A DNA stretch of 22,736 bases, taken from positions 1 to 22,736 of the forward strand of contig JAFQUU010000014.1 in NCBI GenBank assembly GCA_017408305.1, in the 5' to 3' direction. Of the stretch, positions 5,997 through 13,832 are shown in pieces (position 1 is the stretch's first letter; each line of letters begins with the position of its first letter). The position numbers were made by a program, and so were the translations under genes. Source of the stretch: Clostridia bacterium (lineage in GTDB: Bacteria; Bacillota; Clostridia; Christensenellales; UBA1242). The notes below the pieces were generated by a model, which was given only the letters and a program-made list of their open reading frames with translations, ran no database searches and was not told where the DNA came from.

Positions 5997-8009
5997 ATGA
6001 TTCAATTAAAAAATGTAAGTAAACAGTTTGTTTTAGGAGAGAATAACATTGTCAAGGCAGTTGATAATGTATCATTAGATTTTGCTGAAACTGGTATGAC
6101 ATTTGTGCTAGGACCATCTGGCTGTGGTAAAAGCACGCTCCTTAACATTATTGGTGGGCTTGATAAAACCACAAGTGGCAGTGTTGTGATAGATGGGGAA
6201 AACTTGACTCAACAAAATGCTAAAACCTTGGATTTTTATCGTAGTAAATATGTAGGGTTTATTTTTCAAGAATATAACCTTTTAGAAAAATTTACTGTTT
6301 ATGAAAATTTGGAACTTGCAATAAGTTTAATAGGTGAAAATTTTGATATAAAGGCAGAAATCGCCAAGGTTTTAGATTTAGTCAAGTTATCTGGTTATGA
6401 GCAAAGGAAAGTTAGTACTTTATCTGGCGGCGAAAAACAAAGGATTACCATTGCAAGAGCAATGATTAAAAACCCCAAAATCATTATTGCTGATGAGCCA
6501 ACAGGGGCTTTGGATACTGAAAACTCGAAAACAATTTTGGATATTTTAAAGAAAATTTCAAAAGACAAACTTGTTTTAGTTGTAAGCCATAATGAAGAAA
6601 GTGCAGAAGAATATGCTGACAGAACAATCAGGATGAAAGATGGCAAAATTGTTTCTGATACAGGTGCAGTAAGTTTGCAAAACACAAAAAGTTTCGTAAG
6701 TGGAAAAGAAAAAATGCCTTTTAGATTTGCACTTAAGTTTGGGTTTTCTGGATTAAAAAAGATTATGGGGCGAATGCTAACGGCAATCTTTTTAACATCT
6801 GTTGCCCTAGCCCTTTTGTGTACCAGTTTTAGTGGCATATTTCATAATAACGACAGCCTTCTTATAAGCGAAATGATGACATACAAAAATGTTTTTGTTT
6901 ATAATTCTAGCCAAACAACTTCACAAGGCTTTGAAGATGATTTTAGAGAAATAACATCTTCGTATCCTGATATGGATTTTTTAAAAGTTTATAACTATTC
7001 TGGTGATATTATAGAGATAAAAAATCGCCCTGATAATTATTATTATCAACAGGCGTTTGATAAAAATTTTTTGTATTATGCCCTTAGCAGTCAAGAGGTA
7101 GAAGAATATAGCTATACAATTGTATACGGACATTTACCAACTGCGAGTAATGAAATTGCAATTCCCAAATTTTTGTTTGACACAATAAAACTTTATGGTT
7201 TAAAAGGTTTTAATCAAACAATTACGAGCTTTGAAGATTTGGCTTTATTAAATTTGCAGGGTTTTAATATTGTTGGCGTCATTGATACCAAGGTGCCACA
7301 AAAATATGATGCTCTTAAAGATGCTAAAACAAAGGATATTGCAACAAGTGAAATTTCAATGCTGAACACAAGTTTTCATGATATTTTAACTTCTACATTA
7401 CTTTCTACCATATTTATAACTGAAAATGCACTTTTAAGTAGCGAATTTTCTCCTAAATATGTTGTTGCAAATTTATTATCTTCTGACCCTTCGAAATTTT
7501 TATTGGATTTTCAAAAATATAAAAACACACAAGGTTATCGTGGTCCTCTAATTTTAAGTACAATGCCACAAAATGTTTCTATGATTGGCGATATAATGAA
7601 GTCGATTAAAGATTGGTGTGGTGCGTTTGGAGCAATTGCTCTTGTGGTTGGGTTTGTGACAATTTGTAATTTTGTTGCGGTGAATATTTTAAATCGTAAG
7701 AAAGAAATTGGGATTTTACGAGCCATTGGTGCAGGGCAGGCAGATTGTTTTAAGATTTTTGCAGTGGAAATTGCATTTATGAGCATTTTATCGTTAATTC
7801 TAGGAATTTTGGGGTCGTTAGTGTTACTTGAAATTTTGGGTTCGACATTTAGTGGGTTATTACTTTTTGAAACAAACTTGGTTGCGATTACGCCACTTGG
7901 AATTATTATAACAATTCTTGCTTGTGGGCTAACTGCGATTATTTCTCTCTTGTTGTCTATAAGAAAACTTTCTAAACTTACGCCAGCAAATATTTTTTAT
8001 GATTCTTAA
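5997..8009 (+). CDS. Fused ABC ATPase and FtsX/MacB-type permease
   Basis: This 670-residue protein joins both halves of a type VII (MacB-like) ABC transporter. The ATPase is at residues 1-225: Walker A GPSGCGKST (39-47), Q-loop Gln 91, signature LSGGE (142-146), Walker B IIIADEP (162-168) and His 198. A first membrane helix (about 259-278) is followed by an extracytoplasmic domain (about 280-540) and three C-terminal helices (about 545-655) typical of FtsX-like permeases. MacB-type proteins use ATP in the cytoplasm to drive periplasmic or cell-surface work, such as export of peptides or lipoproteins, or removal of antimicrobial peptides. The substrate is unknown. Here the permease follows the ATPase, as in MacB, and the protein may work as a homodimer. 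There is no adjacent accessory or two-component gene. The palindromic operator suggests repression. Confidence 0.92.
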   Translation: MIQLKNVSKQFVLGENNIVKAVDNVSLDFAETGMTFVLGPSGCGKSTLLNIIGGLDKTTSGSVVIDGENLTQQNAKTLDFYRSKYVGFIFQEYNLLEKFTVYENLELAISLIGENFDIKAEIAKVLDLVKLSGYEQRKVSTLSGGEKQRITIARAMIKNPKIIIADEPTGALDTENSKTILDILKKISKDKLVLVVSHNEESAEEYADRTIRMKDGKIVSDTGAVSLQNTKSFVSGKEKMPFRFALKFGFSGLKKIMGRMLTAIFLTSVALALLCTSFSGIFHNNDSLLISEMMTYKNVFVYNSSQTTSQGFEDDFREITSSYPDMDFLKVYNYSGDIIEIKNRPDNYYYQQAFDKNFLYYALSSQEVEEYSYTIVYGHLPTASNEIAIPKFLFDTIKLYGLKGFNQTITSFEDLALLNLQGFNIVGVIDTKVPQKYDALKDAKTKDIATSEISMLNTSFHDILTSTLLSTIFITENALLSSEFSPKYVVANLLSSDPSKFLLDFQKYKNTQGYRGPLILSTMPQNVSMIGDIMKSIKDWCGAFGAIALVVGFVTICNFVAVNILNRKKEIGILRAIGAGQADCFKIFAVEIAFMSILSLILGILGSLVLLEILGSTFSGLLLFETNLVAITPLGIIITILACGLTAIISLLLSIRKLSKLTPANIFYDS

Positions 8010-8011
8010 AT

Positions 8012-8037
8012 AAAAAACACCATTTGGTGTTTTTTTT
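8012..8037. terminator. Bidirectional terminator between the ABC gene and minE
   Basis: AAAAAACACC (8012-8021) pairs with GGTGTTTTTT (8026-8035) around ATTT. T-runs occur on both strands after the hairpin, so it can end both the ABC transcript (+) and the convergent min transcript (-). Confidence 0.85.
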
Positions 8038-8056
8038 ATAGAGTAAGTTAAAAAAT

Positions 8057-8287
8057 CTACCTCACAATGCCGATGGTTTTTAGGTGGGTGGCTGAAAGGG
8101 TGGTGGAAAGGATATACTTGCCGTTTTGAACTGAAAGGTTTATTGATATGTCCTCTATGGCAAAATAGTTTTGAAGAAGCGTGCGAATGTCGCTTTCAAG
8201 CATTGCAAGGATTTGAGTTGGTGCATCTTTTTTGTCCTGATTTAAAACTTTTTCAAGGCGTCGTGAAGTGATTTCTGCAAGTGTCAT
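8057..8287 (-). CDS. minE: Cell division topological specificity factor MinE
   Basis: This 76-residue protein is the partner of MinD in the Min oscillator: it stimulates the ATPase of membrane-bound MinD and so moves the division inhibitor away from midcell. The N-terminal part (SRRLEKVLNQDKK) matches the MinD-binding helix/strand, and the C-terminal part (ESDIRTLLQNYFAIEDISINLSV) matches the dimerisation region with the family's 'sDI..vi.kY..i' pattern. Length is near the usual 80-90. The start at 8287 follows AGGAG inside the end of minD with one base between the genes. A longer frame upstream overlaps minD and is not used. No minC is adjacent. Confidence 0.9.
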   Translation of the reverse strand: MTLAEITSRRLEKVLNQDKKDAPTQILAMLESDIRTLLQNYFAIEDISINLSVQNGKYILSTTLSATHLKTIGIVR

Positions 8288-8288
8288 T

Positions 8289-9080
8289 TTAAATTCTCCT
8301 TTTAAGATTTCTACGGATTGTGCCTGCAATGCCACGATAGCGATATGTACAGTCAAAAATCTTTTTTGTGCCTGTGTGCAGGTTTTCTGCAAGTATTGCA
8401 AATGCCCTTGAAGAAGTTGTGCCACTTGGGATTGCACCGATTGCCGAAAGTGCTGAAATTGCATCATCATCTGGAACAACGCCCAAAATATTGGTGCCAA
8501 GAAGGTCGATTATTCTTTCAACTGCAATGCTGTCGCCTGTCATAAGCATATCGCCACGCACGCGATTGACCACAAGTTTTACACTTGAAAGTGGATAGTT
8601 TGCAAGCCTTGCCACAACTTTACCAGCATCACGAATGCTTGAAATGTGTGGGGTTACAACAACAATGGCCTCGTTTGCACAGTACACAGCACGGTGAAAA
8701 CCATTGTCAAGCCCAGCAGGGCAGTCTAGGAGTATGTAATCAAAAAAGTGCTCTAGCGTGGACAGGGTTTCTAAAAGATTGCCTGCAGTAATAAGACTGT
8801 CAGAGTCGCTGTTTGGGGCAGGGAGAATAAAAAGTGAAGGGTGGTGGCAGTCCTGTACAAGTGCTTGCTTTGCACGGCACTTTCCGTTTATGATGTCGAG
8901 AATGTCAAACATAACTTTGTTTTCAACGCCCATAACAACATCAAGGTTGTTAAGGCCAATATCAGTGTCAACAAGAAGCACCCGAAAGCCAAGGTTTGCA
9001 AGTTTTGTGCCAAGATTTGCTGTGACTGTTGTTTTGCCAACGCCACCTTTGCCACTGGTTATGACTATTTTTCTTGCCAT
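8289..9080 (-). CDS. minD: Septum-site determining ATPase MinD
   Basis: This 263-residue ParA/MinD ATPase binds the membrane in its ATP form and positions division. Deviant Walker A KGGVGKT lies at residues 11-17, followed by DTDIGLNNLD (A' box) and DCPAG (Walker B). The C-terminal end (GIAGTIRRNLKRRI) is a basic amphipathic helix like the MinD membrane-targeting sequence. The ATG at 9080 is chosen over an upstream TTG because AGGAG lies six bases before it. It is followed after one base by minE. The usual partner MinC is not in this window. A terminator-like hairpin lies upstream, between it and the mreB-like gene. Confidence 0.95.
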   Translation of the reverse strand: MARKIVITSGKGGVGKTTVTANLGTKLANLGFRVLLVDTDIGLNNLDVVMGVENKVMFDILDIINGKCRAKQALVQDCHHPSLFILPAPNSDSDSLITAGNLLETLSTLEHFFDYILLDCPAGLDNGFHRAVYCANEAIVVVTPHISSIRDAGKVVARLANYPLSSVKLVVNRVRGDMLMTGDSIAVERIIDLLGTNILGVVPDDDAISALSAIGAIPSGTTSSRAFAILAENLHTGTKKIFDCTYRYRGIAGTIRRNLKRRI

Positions 9081-9120
9081 AGACAACTCCTTTTGGGGTT
9101 ATATTACAAAAATATGGCGT

Positions 9121-9155
9121 AAAAAAAAGAGAAGAAAACAGGGGTTTTTCTCTTT
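9121..9155 (-). terminator. Internal terminator between the mreB-like gene and minD
   Basis: On the minus strand AAAGAGAA (9155-9148) pairs with TTCTCTTT (9133-9126) and the stem continues as AAAC/GTTT with a bulge. A T-run follows (9125-9121). It lies in the 98-bp gap of an otherwise continuous operon and could lower min expression relative to htrA-mreB. Confidence 0.65.
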
Positions 9156-9178
9156 TTGTGGGGATTTGAAAAGTTTTT

Positions 9179-10144
9179 TTAGTCTAAAAGTTTTGTAAGG
9201 CCTCTTAAAACTGCGTTTTCGGGGTCTTGGTCAATGATAATGTTTTGGCAAAGAAGGTTTCGCCTTAGGTATTTTTCAAGGCCTTTTGTGTGGCAAAGCC
9301 CACCACTTAATAAGACCTTTGAAACCTTTTCGCCAAAATCTTGGTTGAATTCTTTAATCAGCGTGTTCGCAATAAGCACAACTTCAGCAAAAAAGCCTTT
9401 AATGATTGGCGAAATTTCTTCTGAAGAAATATTTTTGGTGATTTGCTCTCCATTAACGGTGTAGATGCCAGAAATTTCAATAGTTTTTTTGTCGCTTGAG
9501 AAAAGGCTTGCAAATTCTTCTTGCAAGTTTTGTGCTGTTTGGTCGGTGATGTAGATATTATTATCGTTCCAAAAGGTTTGGGCAATTGCTTTTTTGATTG
9601 AGTTGCCCCCAAGCCCAAGCGTTGCACTTTTTTGTGGGGTATAATCTTTCAAAATTTGAAAATCACATTTGCTGGCACCCATGTCAACAACCAAAATGTT
9701 TTCATCTTCAAAGTTTTCTTCTTGGGCAAGCATGGTGCAAACTGGGCAGTCAACAATCTTAATGTTTTTAAGCCCTGCAAGAGAAAGTGATTTGATAAAA
9801 CCTTTTTTCTCTTTTTGCGTAATGGCACTTGGTACGGCAACAAATGCTGGAGAGTTTAAAAGTGTTGAAGAAGTGTATAGTCCCCCAAGTGCGTGCTTTA
9901 AGAGTGTGGCAGAATATTCTGGGCTTTGGATAATGCCTTCATGAATTGGACTAAACACTAAAGTGTTGTCTTCTGCCCAATTTTTGTATTCCAAGGCTTT
10001 TTGTCCAGTTTCTAGTACAACATATTTTTTGCCTTTTTTTTCAACGGCAATAAGGGCTGGCTCGTTGTAAACCAGTCCTAGATTTTTATCAAAAATTCTT
10101 AATTTGCCCCCGCCAAAGTCAATACAAAGCAAGGTTTTTGTCAT
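9179..10144 (-). CDS. mreB: MreB-family bacterial actin (divergent)
   Basis: This 321-residue protein has the actin ATPase fold that polymerises on the inner face of the membrane to guide cell-wall synthesis. Matches to MreB: phosphate-1 CIDFGGGKLRIF (7-18), PSAITQKEKKG (105-115), phosphate-2 VVDMGASKCDF (152-162), IEISG...ISSEEI (222-244), LLSGGLCHTKGL (278-289) and the C-terminal ENAVLRGLTKLL. MreB more usually has DLGTANT, DIGGGTTE and LTGGGA at these places, so the copy is divergent and about 15 residues shorter. The start at 10144 is used because its ATG overlaps the TAA of the htrA-like gene (TAATG) with GGAG upstream; the longer frame back to 10255 overlaps that gene. No mreC or mreD is adjacent. 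A paralogue such as Mbl is possible. Confidence 0.85.
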   Translation of the reverse strand: MTKTLLCIDFGGGKLRIFDKNLGLVYNEPALIAVEKKGKKYVVLETGQKALEYKNWAEDNTLVFSPIHEGIIQSPEYSATLLKHALGGLYTSSTLLNSPAFVAVPSAITQKEKKGFIKSLSLAGLKNIKIVDCPVCTMLAQEENFEDENILVVDMGASKCDFQILKDYTPQKSATLGLGGNSIKKAIAQTFWNDNNIYITDQTAQNLQEEFASLFSSDKKTIEISGIYTVNGEQITKNISSEEISPIIKGFFAEVVLIANTLIKEFNQDFGEKVSKVLLSGGLCHTKGLEKYLRRNLLCQNIIIDQDPENAVLRGLTKLLD

Positions 10145-11337
10145 TATGATAACTCCACATTCATAGAAAGATTTTGTCCGTTGTAAGTATAAAATAGGGT
10201 AATTGTGTCGCCTGAGTAGTAGTTTAGAAGTGCATAAATTAGGTCGTAACTGCAAGTGATATTTTTGTAACTTGGGTCGTTTGCATCTTGGCAGGCTGAA
10301 TTTCCAATGCCTTTAATAACTGCACTAACAGTAAGTCCTTGGGCAAATGCACTTGATGTTTCCGAAACACCTTGCACATAAACACCATCTTCTGTGAATG
10401 ATGAAACTGCATCTTTGTCATACCCAGAAATGCCAACAAGTGGAGTGGTGTAAGACTGATTGTTGTTGTAAGCAGTTATAACTTTGTTAAGTGCAAGTGT
10501 TACAGGATAAATTGGTACTGCAAAGAAAAGCCCGTTTGCTGTTTTGTTTGAAGAAGAACTGTAGCCACAGGTGTTAAGCCCGATTAAGTTTCCACTGCTG
10601 TCAAACAGTGGGCCGCCAGAGTTGCCTGAAGAAATTGGTGCAGAGTGCTGAATGAGGTAGTTGTGATAATATGTTGATTCGCCAACGCCAGTAACACCCA
10701 CTCTATAAAGACTTGAACTTATTGTGCCCTGTGAATAAGTGCCCCACAGGCCTTGTTCGTATGGTGTGCCAAGTGTCCAAACTTCTTCAGCAATTCTTAA
10801 GCGATTGTTTGAATCAATCCAACGGTCTGAAAGTGTGGCAATGCTGTTAAATGTTTGGGCACTTTTTAGAATAGCAATGTCAAGACTTGCGTTATACCAC
10901 AAAAGTTCTGCAGAAATGTCAGTTTTAAATTCAGTGCCAACCATCATTTCAAGTTTAATATAGTAGTCGTCAGGATTTAGGGCTTCGTTATAAATGACAT
11001 GATAGTTTGTTATTAAATATCCGTCAGCATGAACTGCAATGCCACTGCCCATAGAACTGCGATAACTGTCTGTATTTCTTAAAATTTTGACAGTTGCAAG
11101 TGCCCCAAGCATATTTTCTGCCATCTCGGTTCTTGTGGTGGTGGAAGAAAAGTTGTTTGGTGGCGATTGTGGTGGTGTGGACGGTGTTGTTGATGGCATT
11201 GATACTGGAGGAGTCTCAGGTTCTGGGTTTTGGTTCAGTGGTGTGCAAGCACCAAGCAGTACAACGCAAATTGCCATAAAAATTCCCACAAAAAAGGTTA
11301 ATATTTTTTTAGAAAACAAAGTTTTAGACTTTTGCAT
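10144..11337 (-). CDS. Lipoprotein HtrA/DegP-like serine protease with PDZ domain
   Basis: This 397-residue envelope protease starts with a basic, hydrophobic signal peptide ending in the lipobox LLGAC (Cys 31), so it should be a lipid-anchored protein on the outer face of the membrane. A proline/threonine-rich linker (32-70) precedes the trypsin-fold domain with the triad His 113 (NYHV), Asp 153 (LDIAIL) and Ser 240 (SGNSGGP). A C-terminal PDZ-like domain (about 300-397) follows, with VGISGY and the GVYVQGV strand. HtrA proteins degrade or refold damaged envelope proteins. AGGAG lies six bases before the ATG and a consensus promoter lies upstream. Being first in an operon with an actin and MinD/MinE is unusual and suggests a link to envelope growth. 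The lipid anchor in place of the usual membrane helix is also of note. Confidence 0.93.
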   Translation of the reverse strand: MQKSKTLFSKKILTFFVGIFMAICVVLLGACTPLNQNPEPETPPVSMPSTTPSTPPQSPPNNFSSTTTRTEMAENMLGALATVKILRNTDSYRSSMGSGIAVHADGYLITNYHVIYNEALNPDDYYIKLEMMVGTEFKTDISAELLWYNASLDIAILKSAQTFNSIATLSDRWIDSNNRLRIAEEVWTLGTPYEQGLWGTYSQGTISSSLYRVGVTGVGESTYYHNYLIQHSAPISSGNSGGPLFDSSGNLIGLNTCGYSSSSNKTANGLFFAVPIYPVTLALNKVITAYNNNQSYTTPLVGISGYDKDAVSSFTEDGVYVQGVSETSSAFAQGLTVSAVIKGIGNSACQDANDPSYKNITCSYDLIYALLNYYSGDTITLFYTYNGQNLSMNVELS

Positions 11338-11357
11338 AAAACACTCCTAATAAATAT

Positions 11358-11386
11358 ATTTTAAAAATTTAAAGAAATTATGTCAA
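11358..11386 (-). promoter_or_regulatory. Strong promoter of the htrA-mreB-minDE operon
   Basis: On the minus strand TTGACA (11386-11381), exactly 17 bp, TAAAAT (11363-11358). It is 5/6 to 6/6 consensus at both boxes and is followed by AGGAG and the ATG at 11337. Confidence 0.85.
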
Positions 11387-11430
11387 GTAATAAAAACTAA
11401 AAAGTTAACAAAATAACTTTAAAAATCTAA

Positions 11431-11459
11431 TTGCCAAAAAATCAAAATTATGGTATAAG
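11431..11459 (+). promoter_or_regulatory. Leaderless-type promoter of nth
   Basis: TTGCCA (11431-11436), 17 bp, TATAAG (11454-11459) with TG at 11451-11452 as an extended -10. The predicted transcription start (about 11466) is next to the ATG at 11467, and there is no Shine-Dalgarno sequence. It is divergent from the htrA promoter 45 bp away. Confidence 0.7.
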
Positions 11460-11466
11460 TTTTCTC

Positions 11467-12087
11467 ATGAATACTTATGAAAAGGTTTTTGATGAGATTG
11501 TTGGCACGCCAAAGTGTGAACTGAACTTTGACAATAATTTTGAACTTCTTATTGCTGTTGTTTTGTCGGCACAGTGCACAGATAAACGGGTCAACTTGGT
11601 TACAAAATCGCTTTTTAAAAAATACCCAAACGCCAAAGCACTTGCAGAGGCAAAAGTAGAAGATGTTGCCAAAGAAATTTATAGCCTTGGGTTTTATAAC
11701 TCCAAAGCAAAAAATATTGTAAGCCTTGCCAAAGACCTTGTGGAAAAATTTAATGGGCAGGTGCCAAGCACAATGGAAGACCTTACAAGCCTTTCAGGTG
11801 TTGGCAGAAAAACTGCAAGTGTTGTGCTTGCAGAAGGGTTTAATGTGCCTGCAGTTGCAGTCGACACACATGTGTTTAGAGTTGCAAACAGACTTGGGAT
11901 TGGCAGTGAAAAATCGCCATATCACTGTGAAATGGCACTAAAAAAACATTTCCCAAAATCTTCTTGGGGCAAGGTGCATCTTCAAATGGTGCATTTTGGC
12001 AGATATCATTGCAAAGCCAAAAACCCGTCTTGCAATGCTTGCAAATTTCAAAAAATATGTTTATACTACAATAAGAAAAAGGATTAA
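11467..12087 (+). CDS. nth: Endonuclease III (DNA glycosylase/AP lyase)
   Basis: This 206-residue base-excision repair enzyme removes oxidised pyrimidines and cleaves the abasic site. The helix-hairpin-helix LSGVGRKTA (109-117) contains the catalytic Lys 115, and VDTHVFR contains the catalytic Asp 133. The iron-sulfur loop is complete: Cys 182, 189, 192 and 198 in the C-x6-C-x2-C-x5-C pattern. Length is normal. The ATG at 11467 is preferred because the upstream in-frame TTG at 11431 is the -35 box of the promoter. The transcript appears leaderless. It is followed after three bases by obg, so the two genes form an operon. Confidence 0.96.
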   Translation: MNTYEKVFDEIVGTPKCELNFDNNFELLIAVVLSAQCTDKRVNLVTKSLFKKYPNAKALAEAKVEDVAKEIYSLGFYNSKAKNIVSLAKDLVEKFNGQVPSTMEDLTSLSGVGRKTASVVLAEGFNVPAVAVDTHVFRVANRLGIGSEKSPYHCEMALKKHFPKSSWGKVHLQMVHFGRYHCKAKNPSCNACKFQKICLYYNKKKD

Positions 12088-12090
12088 TTT

Positions 12091-13377
12091 ATGTTTTTAG
12101 ACAAAGTAAAAATTACAATAAAAGCAGGCAACGGTGGCAAAGGCGTTGTGTCTTTTTACAGAAGCAAAATGACCATGAATGGTGGCCCTGATGGTGGCGA
12201 TGGTGGCAGTGGTGGCAATATTATTTTTAGGGCTTCAAACAACCAAAACACTCTTTATGGTTTTAAGTTTAATCACAGGTTTGTTGCAGAAAATGGCCAT
12301 GATGGCTCTGGCACAAACAAAACTGGTGCAAATGGTAAAGATGTGATTATTGATGTGCCTTGTGGTACTGTGATTTCTGAAGCAGAAACAGGCAAGGTTA
12401 TTGCTGATATGCGTGAAGAAGGCGATATGTTTACAGCCCTAAAAGGTGGTCTTGGTGGCAGGGGGAATGCGTTTTTTGCAAATGCCACAAGGCAAGCACC
12501 AAGGTTTTCTCAAACGGGCGAGGTTGTGAAAGAACATGAAGTGATTTTGGAACTTAAAACCATTGCAGATGTTGGGCTTGTTGGATATCCAAATGTTGGC
12601 AAAAGCACGCTACTTTCTGTGATTTCAAACGCAAGGCCAAAGATTGCAAACTATCAGTTTACAACGCTTGTGCCAAATCTTGGGGTGGTGCAGTACTATG
12701 ACAACAGTTTTGTGGTTGCTGATATCCCAGGACTTATCGAGGGTGCAAGTGATGGTGTGGGACTTGGTCACGAGTTTTTGAAGCATATTGAAAGGGTGCG
12801 TCTTATCCTTCATCTTGTTGACATTGCAGAAACTGATGGCAGAAACGCAGTTGATGACTATAACAAAATCAATGAAGAACTTAAAAAATATAGCGAAAAA
12901 TTAAGCACTCTTCCACAAATTGTTGTGCTTACAAAAACAGACCTTTTGCCAGAAGAAGACCTTAAAGAAAAAATCAAGGTTTTTGAGAAATCTATAACCA
13001 AAAACTCTTCACAAAAACCACTAATTTTAAGCATTTCTTCTATCACACAAAAAGGCCTTGAAAACCTTAAAAATGTGGTGTGGAGCCACCTTGAAAAAAT
13101 CCCAAAATCTGCACCTATTGAAGTTGAAGTTACAGACTTTGATAAACGCGATAAAACCAGCATAAATATCGTTAGACGTGATGATGCAAGTTTTGAGGTT
13201 ACGGGTGGGTATGTTGATAACTTAATTCGTGGAATTGTGCTGTCAGATTTCAACAGTTTTTCATATTTCCAAATGCGTTTAAAGCGTGATGGGGTGATTG
13301 AAAAATTAAAAGATATGGGCATGAAGGATGGCGACCTTGTAAGAATTAAGGATATCGAGTTTGTATACGAAGACTGA
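12091..13377 (+). CDS. obg: GTPase Obg/CgtA (ribosome assembly and stress)
   Basis: This 428-residue Obg protein binds the 50S subunit and links ribosome maturation to growth state. The glycine-rich N-terminal Obg fold is at residues 1-158 (NGGKGVVSF, GGPDGGDGG, GGLGGRGNA). The G domain has G1 GYPNVGKST (165-173), G3 DIPG (211-214) and G4 TKTD (281-284). The last 80 or so residues are the OCT domain (FEVTGGYVDNLIRG, then DGDLVRI) found in Gram-positive and related Obg proteins. AAGGA precedes the ATG at 12091. It is co-transcribed with nth; a terminator is found only at 13707, beyond a pair of palindromic repeats. Confidence 0.97.
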   Translation: MFLDKVKITIKAGNGGKGVVSFYRSKMTMNGGPDGGDGGSGGNIIFRASNNQNTLYGFKFNHRFVAENGHDGSGTNKTGANGKDVIIDVPCGTVISEAETGKVIADMREEGDMFTALKGGLGGRGNAFFANATRQAPRFSQTGEVVKEHEVILELKTIADVGLVGYPNVGKSTLLSVISNARPKIANYQFTTLVPNLGVVQYYDNSFVVADIPGLIEGASDGVGLGHEFLKHIERVRLILHLVDIAETDGRNAVDDYNKINEELKKYSEKLSTLPQIVVLTKTDLLPEEDLKEKIKVFEKSITKNSSQKPLILSISSITQKGLENLKNVVWSHLEKIPKSAPIEVEVTDFDKRDKTSINIVRRDDASFEVTGGYVDNLIRGIVLSDFNSFSYFQMRLKRDGVIEKLKDMGMKDGDLVRIKDIEFVYED

Positions 13378-13379
13378 AT

Positions 13380-13640
13380 CAGACAGCCAAAAAACTTTGA
13401 AAGGCGTCGTTTGCTGTAAAACTCCCAAAACAGTCATTTAGATTTACTAAACTCCTGCTTTGGGAATTTTTCGAGCCTAGCTTTTCTTTGTTTTTTGGTG
13501 TCTGTGTGTTGGTGGAAACTTTGAAAGGCGTCGTTTACTGTAAAACTCCCAAAACAGTCATTTAGATTTACTAAACTCCTGCTTTGGGAATTTTTCGAGC
13601 CTAGCCTTTCTTTGTTTTTCGGCTGTCTGTGTGTTGGTGG
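13380..13640. repeat. Tandem pair of palindromic (MITE-like) repeats
   Basis: Two copies of a 124-125-bp unit (13392-13515 and 13516-13640) differ at only a handful of bases (G/A at 13412/13536, T/C at 13482/13606, and one insertion near 13620). Each copy is an imperfect hairpin: TCCCAAAACAG pairs with CTGCTTTGGGA, with TTTAG/CTAAA at the tip. The whole block is bounded by 16-bp inverted ends, CAGACAGCCAAAAAAC (13380-13395) and GTTTTTCGGCTGTCTG (13614-13629), 15 of 16 paired. It contains no ORF. It starts three bases after the obg stop codon and fills most of the gene-free stretch 13378-13640. It is most like a non-autonomous transposable repeat that was duplicated in tandem. Confidence 0.85.
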
Positions 13641-13706
13641 AAAATTTTGAAATGCCTTAGCAACTCAGAACACACTTTAAGTCAATTGTTAAGATTGAAT
13701 CTTTTT

Positions 13707-13728
13707 AGCACTTTTTGGTGCTTTTTTT
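13707..13728 (+). terminator. Terminator after obg and the repeat pair
   Basis: AGCAC (13707-13711) pairs with GTGCT (13718-13722) around TTTTTG, followed by seven T to 13728. The rest of 13641-13832 is AT-rich and shows only a weak inverted repeat, GGCAAAAA (13741-13748) / TTTTTGCC (13770-13777). No other feature is seen there. Confidence 0.75.
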
Positions 13729-13832
13729 ATGTAAAAAGAGGGCAAAAAAACAAAAAAAAATTGTGTGAATTTTTGCCGTAAAAAACTCGCGTAAATAATA
13801 TATAAAATATATAAATATCTATGCTAATTTAC

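Noticed and set aside
8288..8500. Extended 147-residue minE frame
   Set aside because: The extra 71 residues overlap the minD coding sequence in another frame, and a good Shine-Dalgarno site lies before the ATG at 8287.
13380..13640. CRISPR array from the two long direct repeats
   Set aside because: Only two units of about 124 bp, adjacent without spacers, internally palindromic, and no cas genes nearby.
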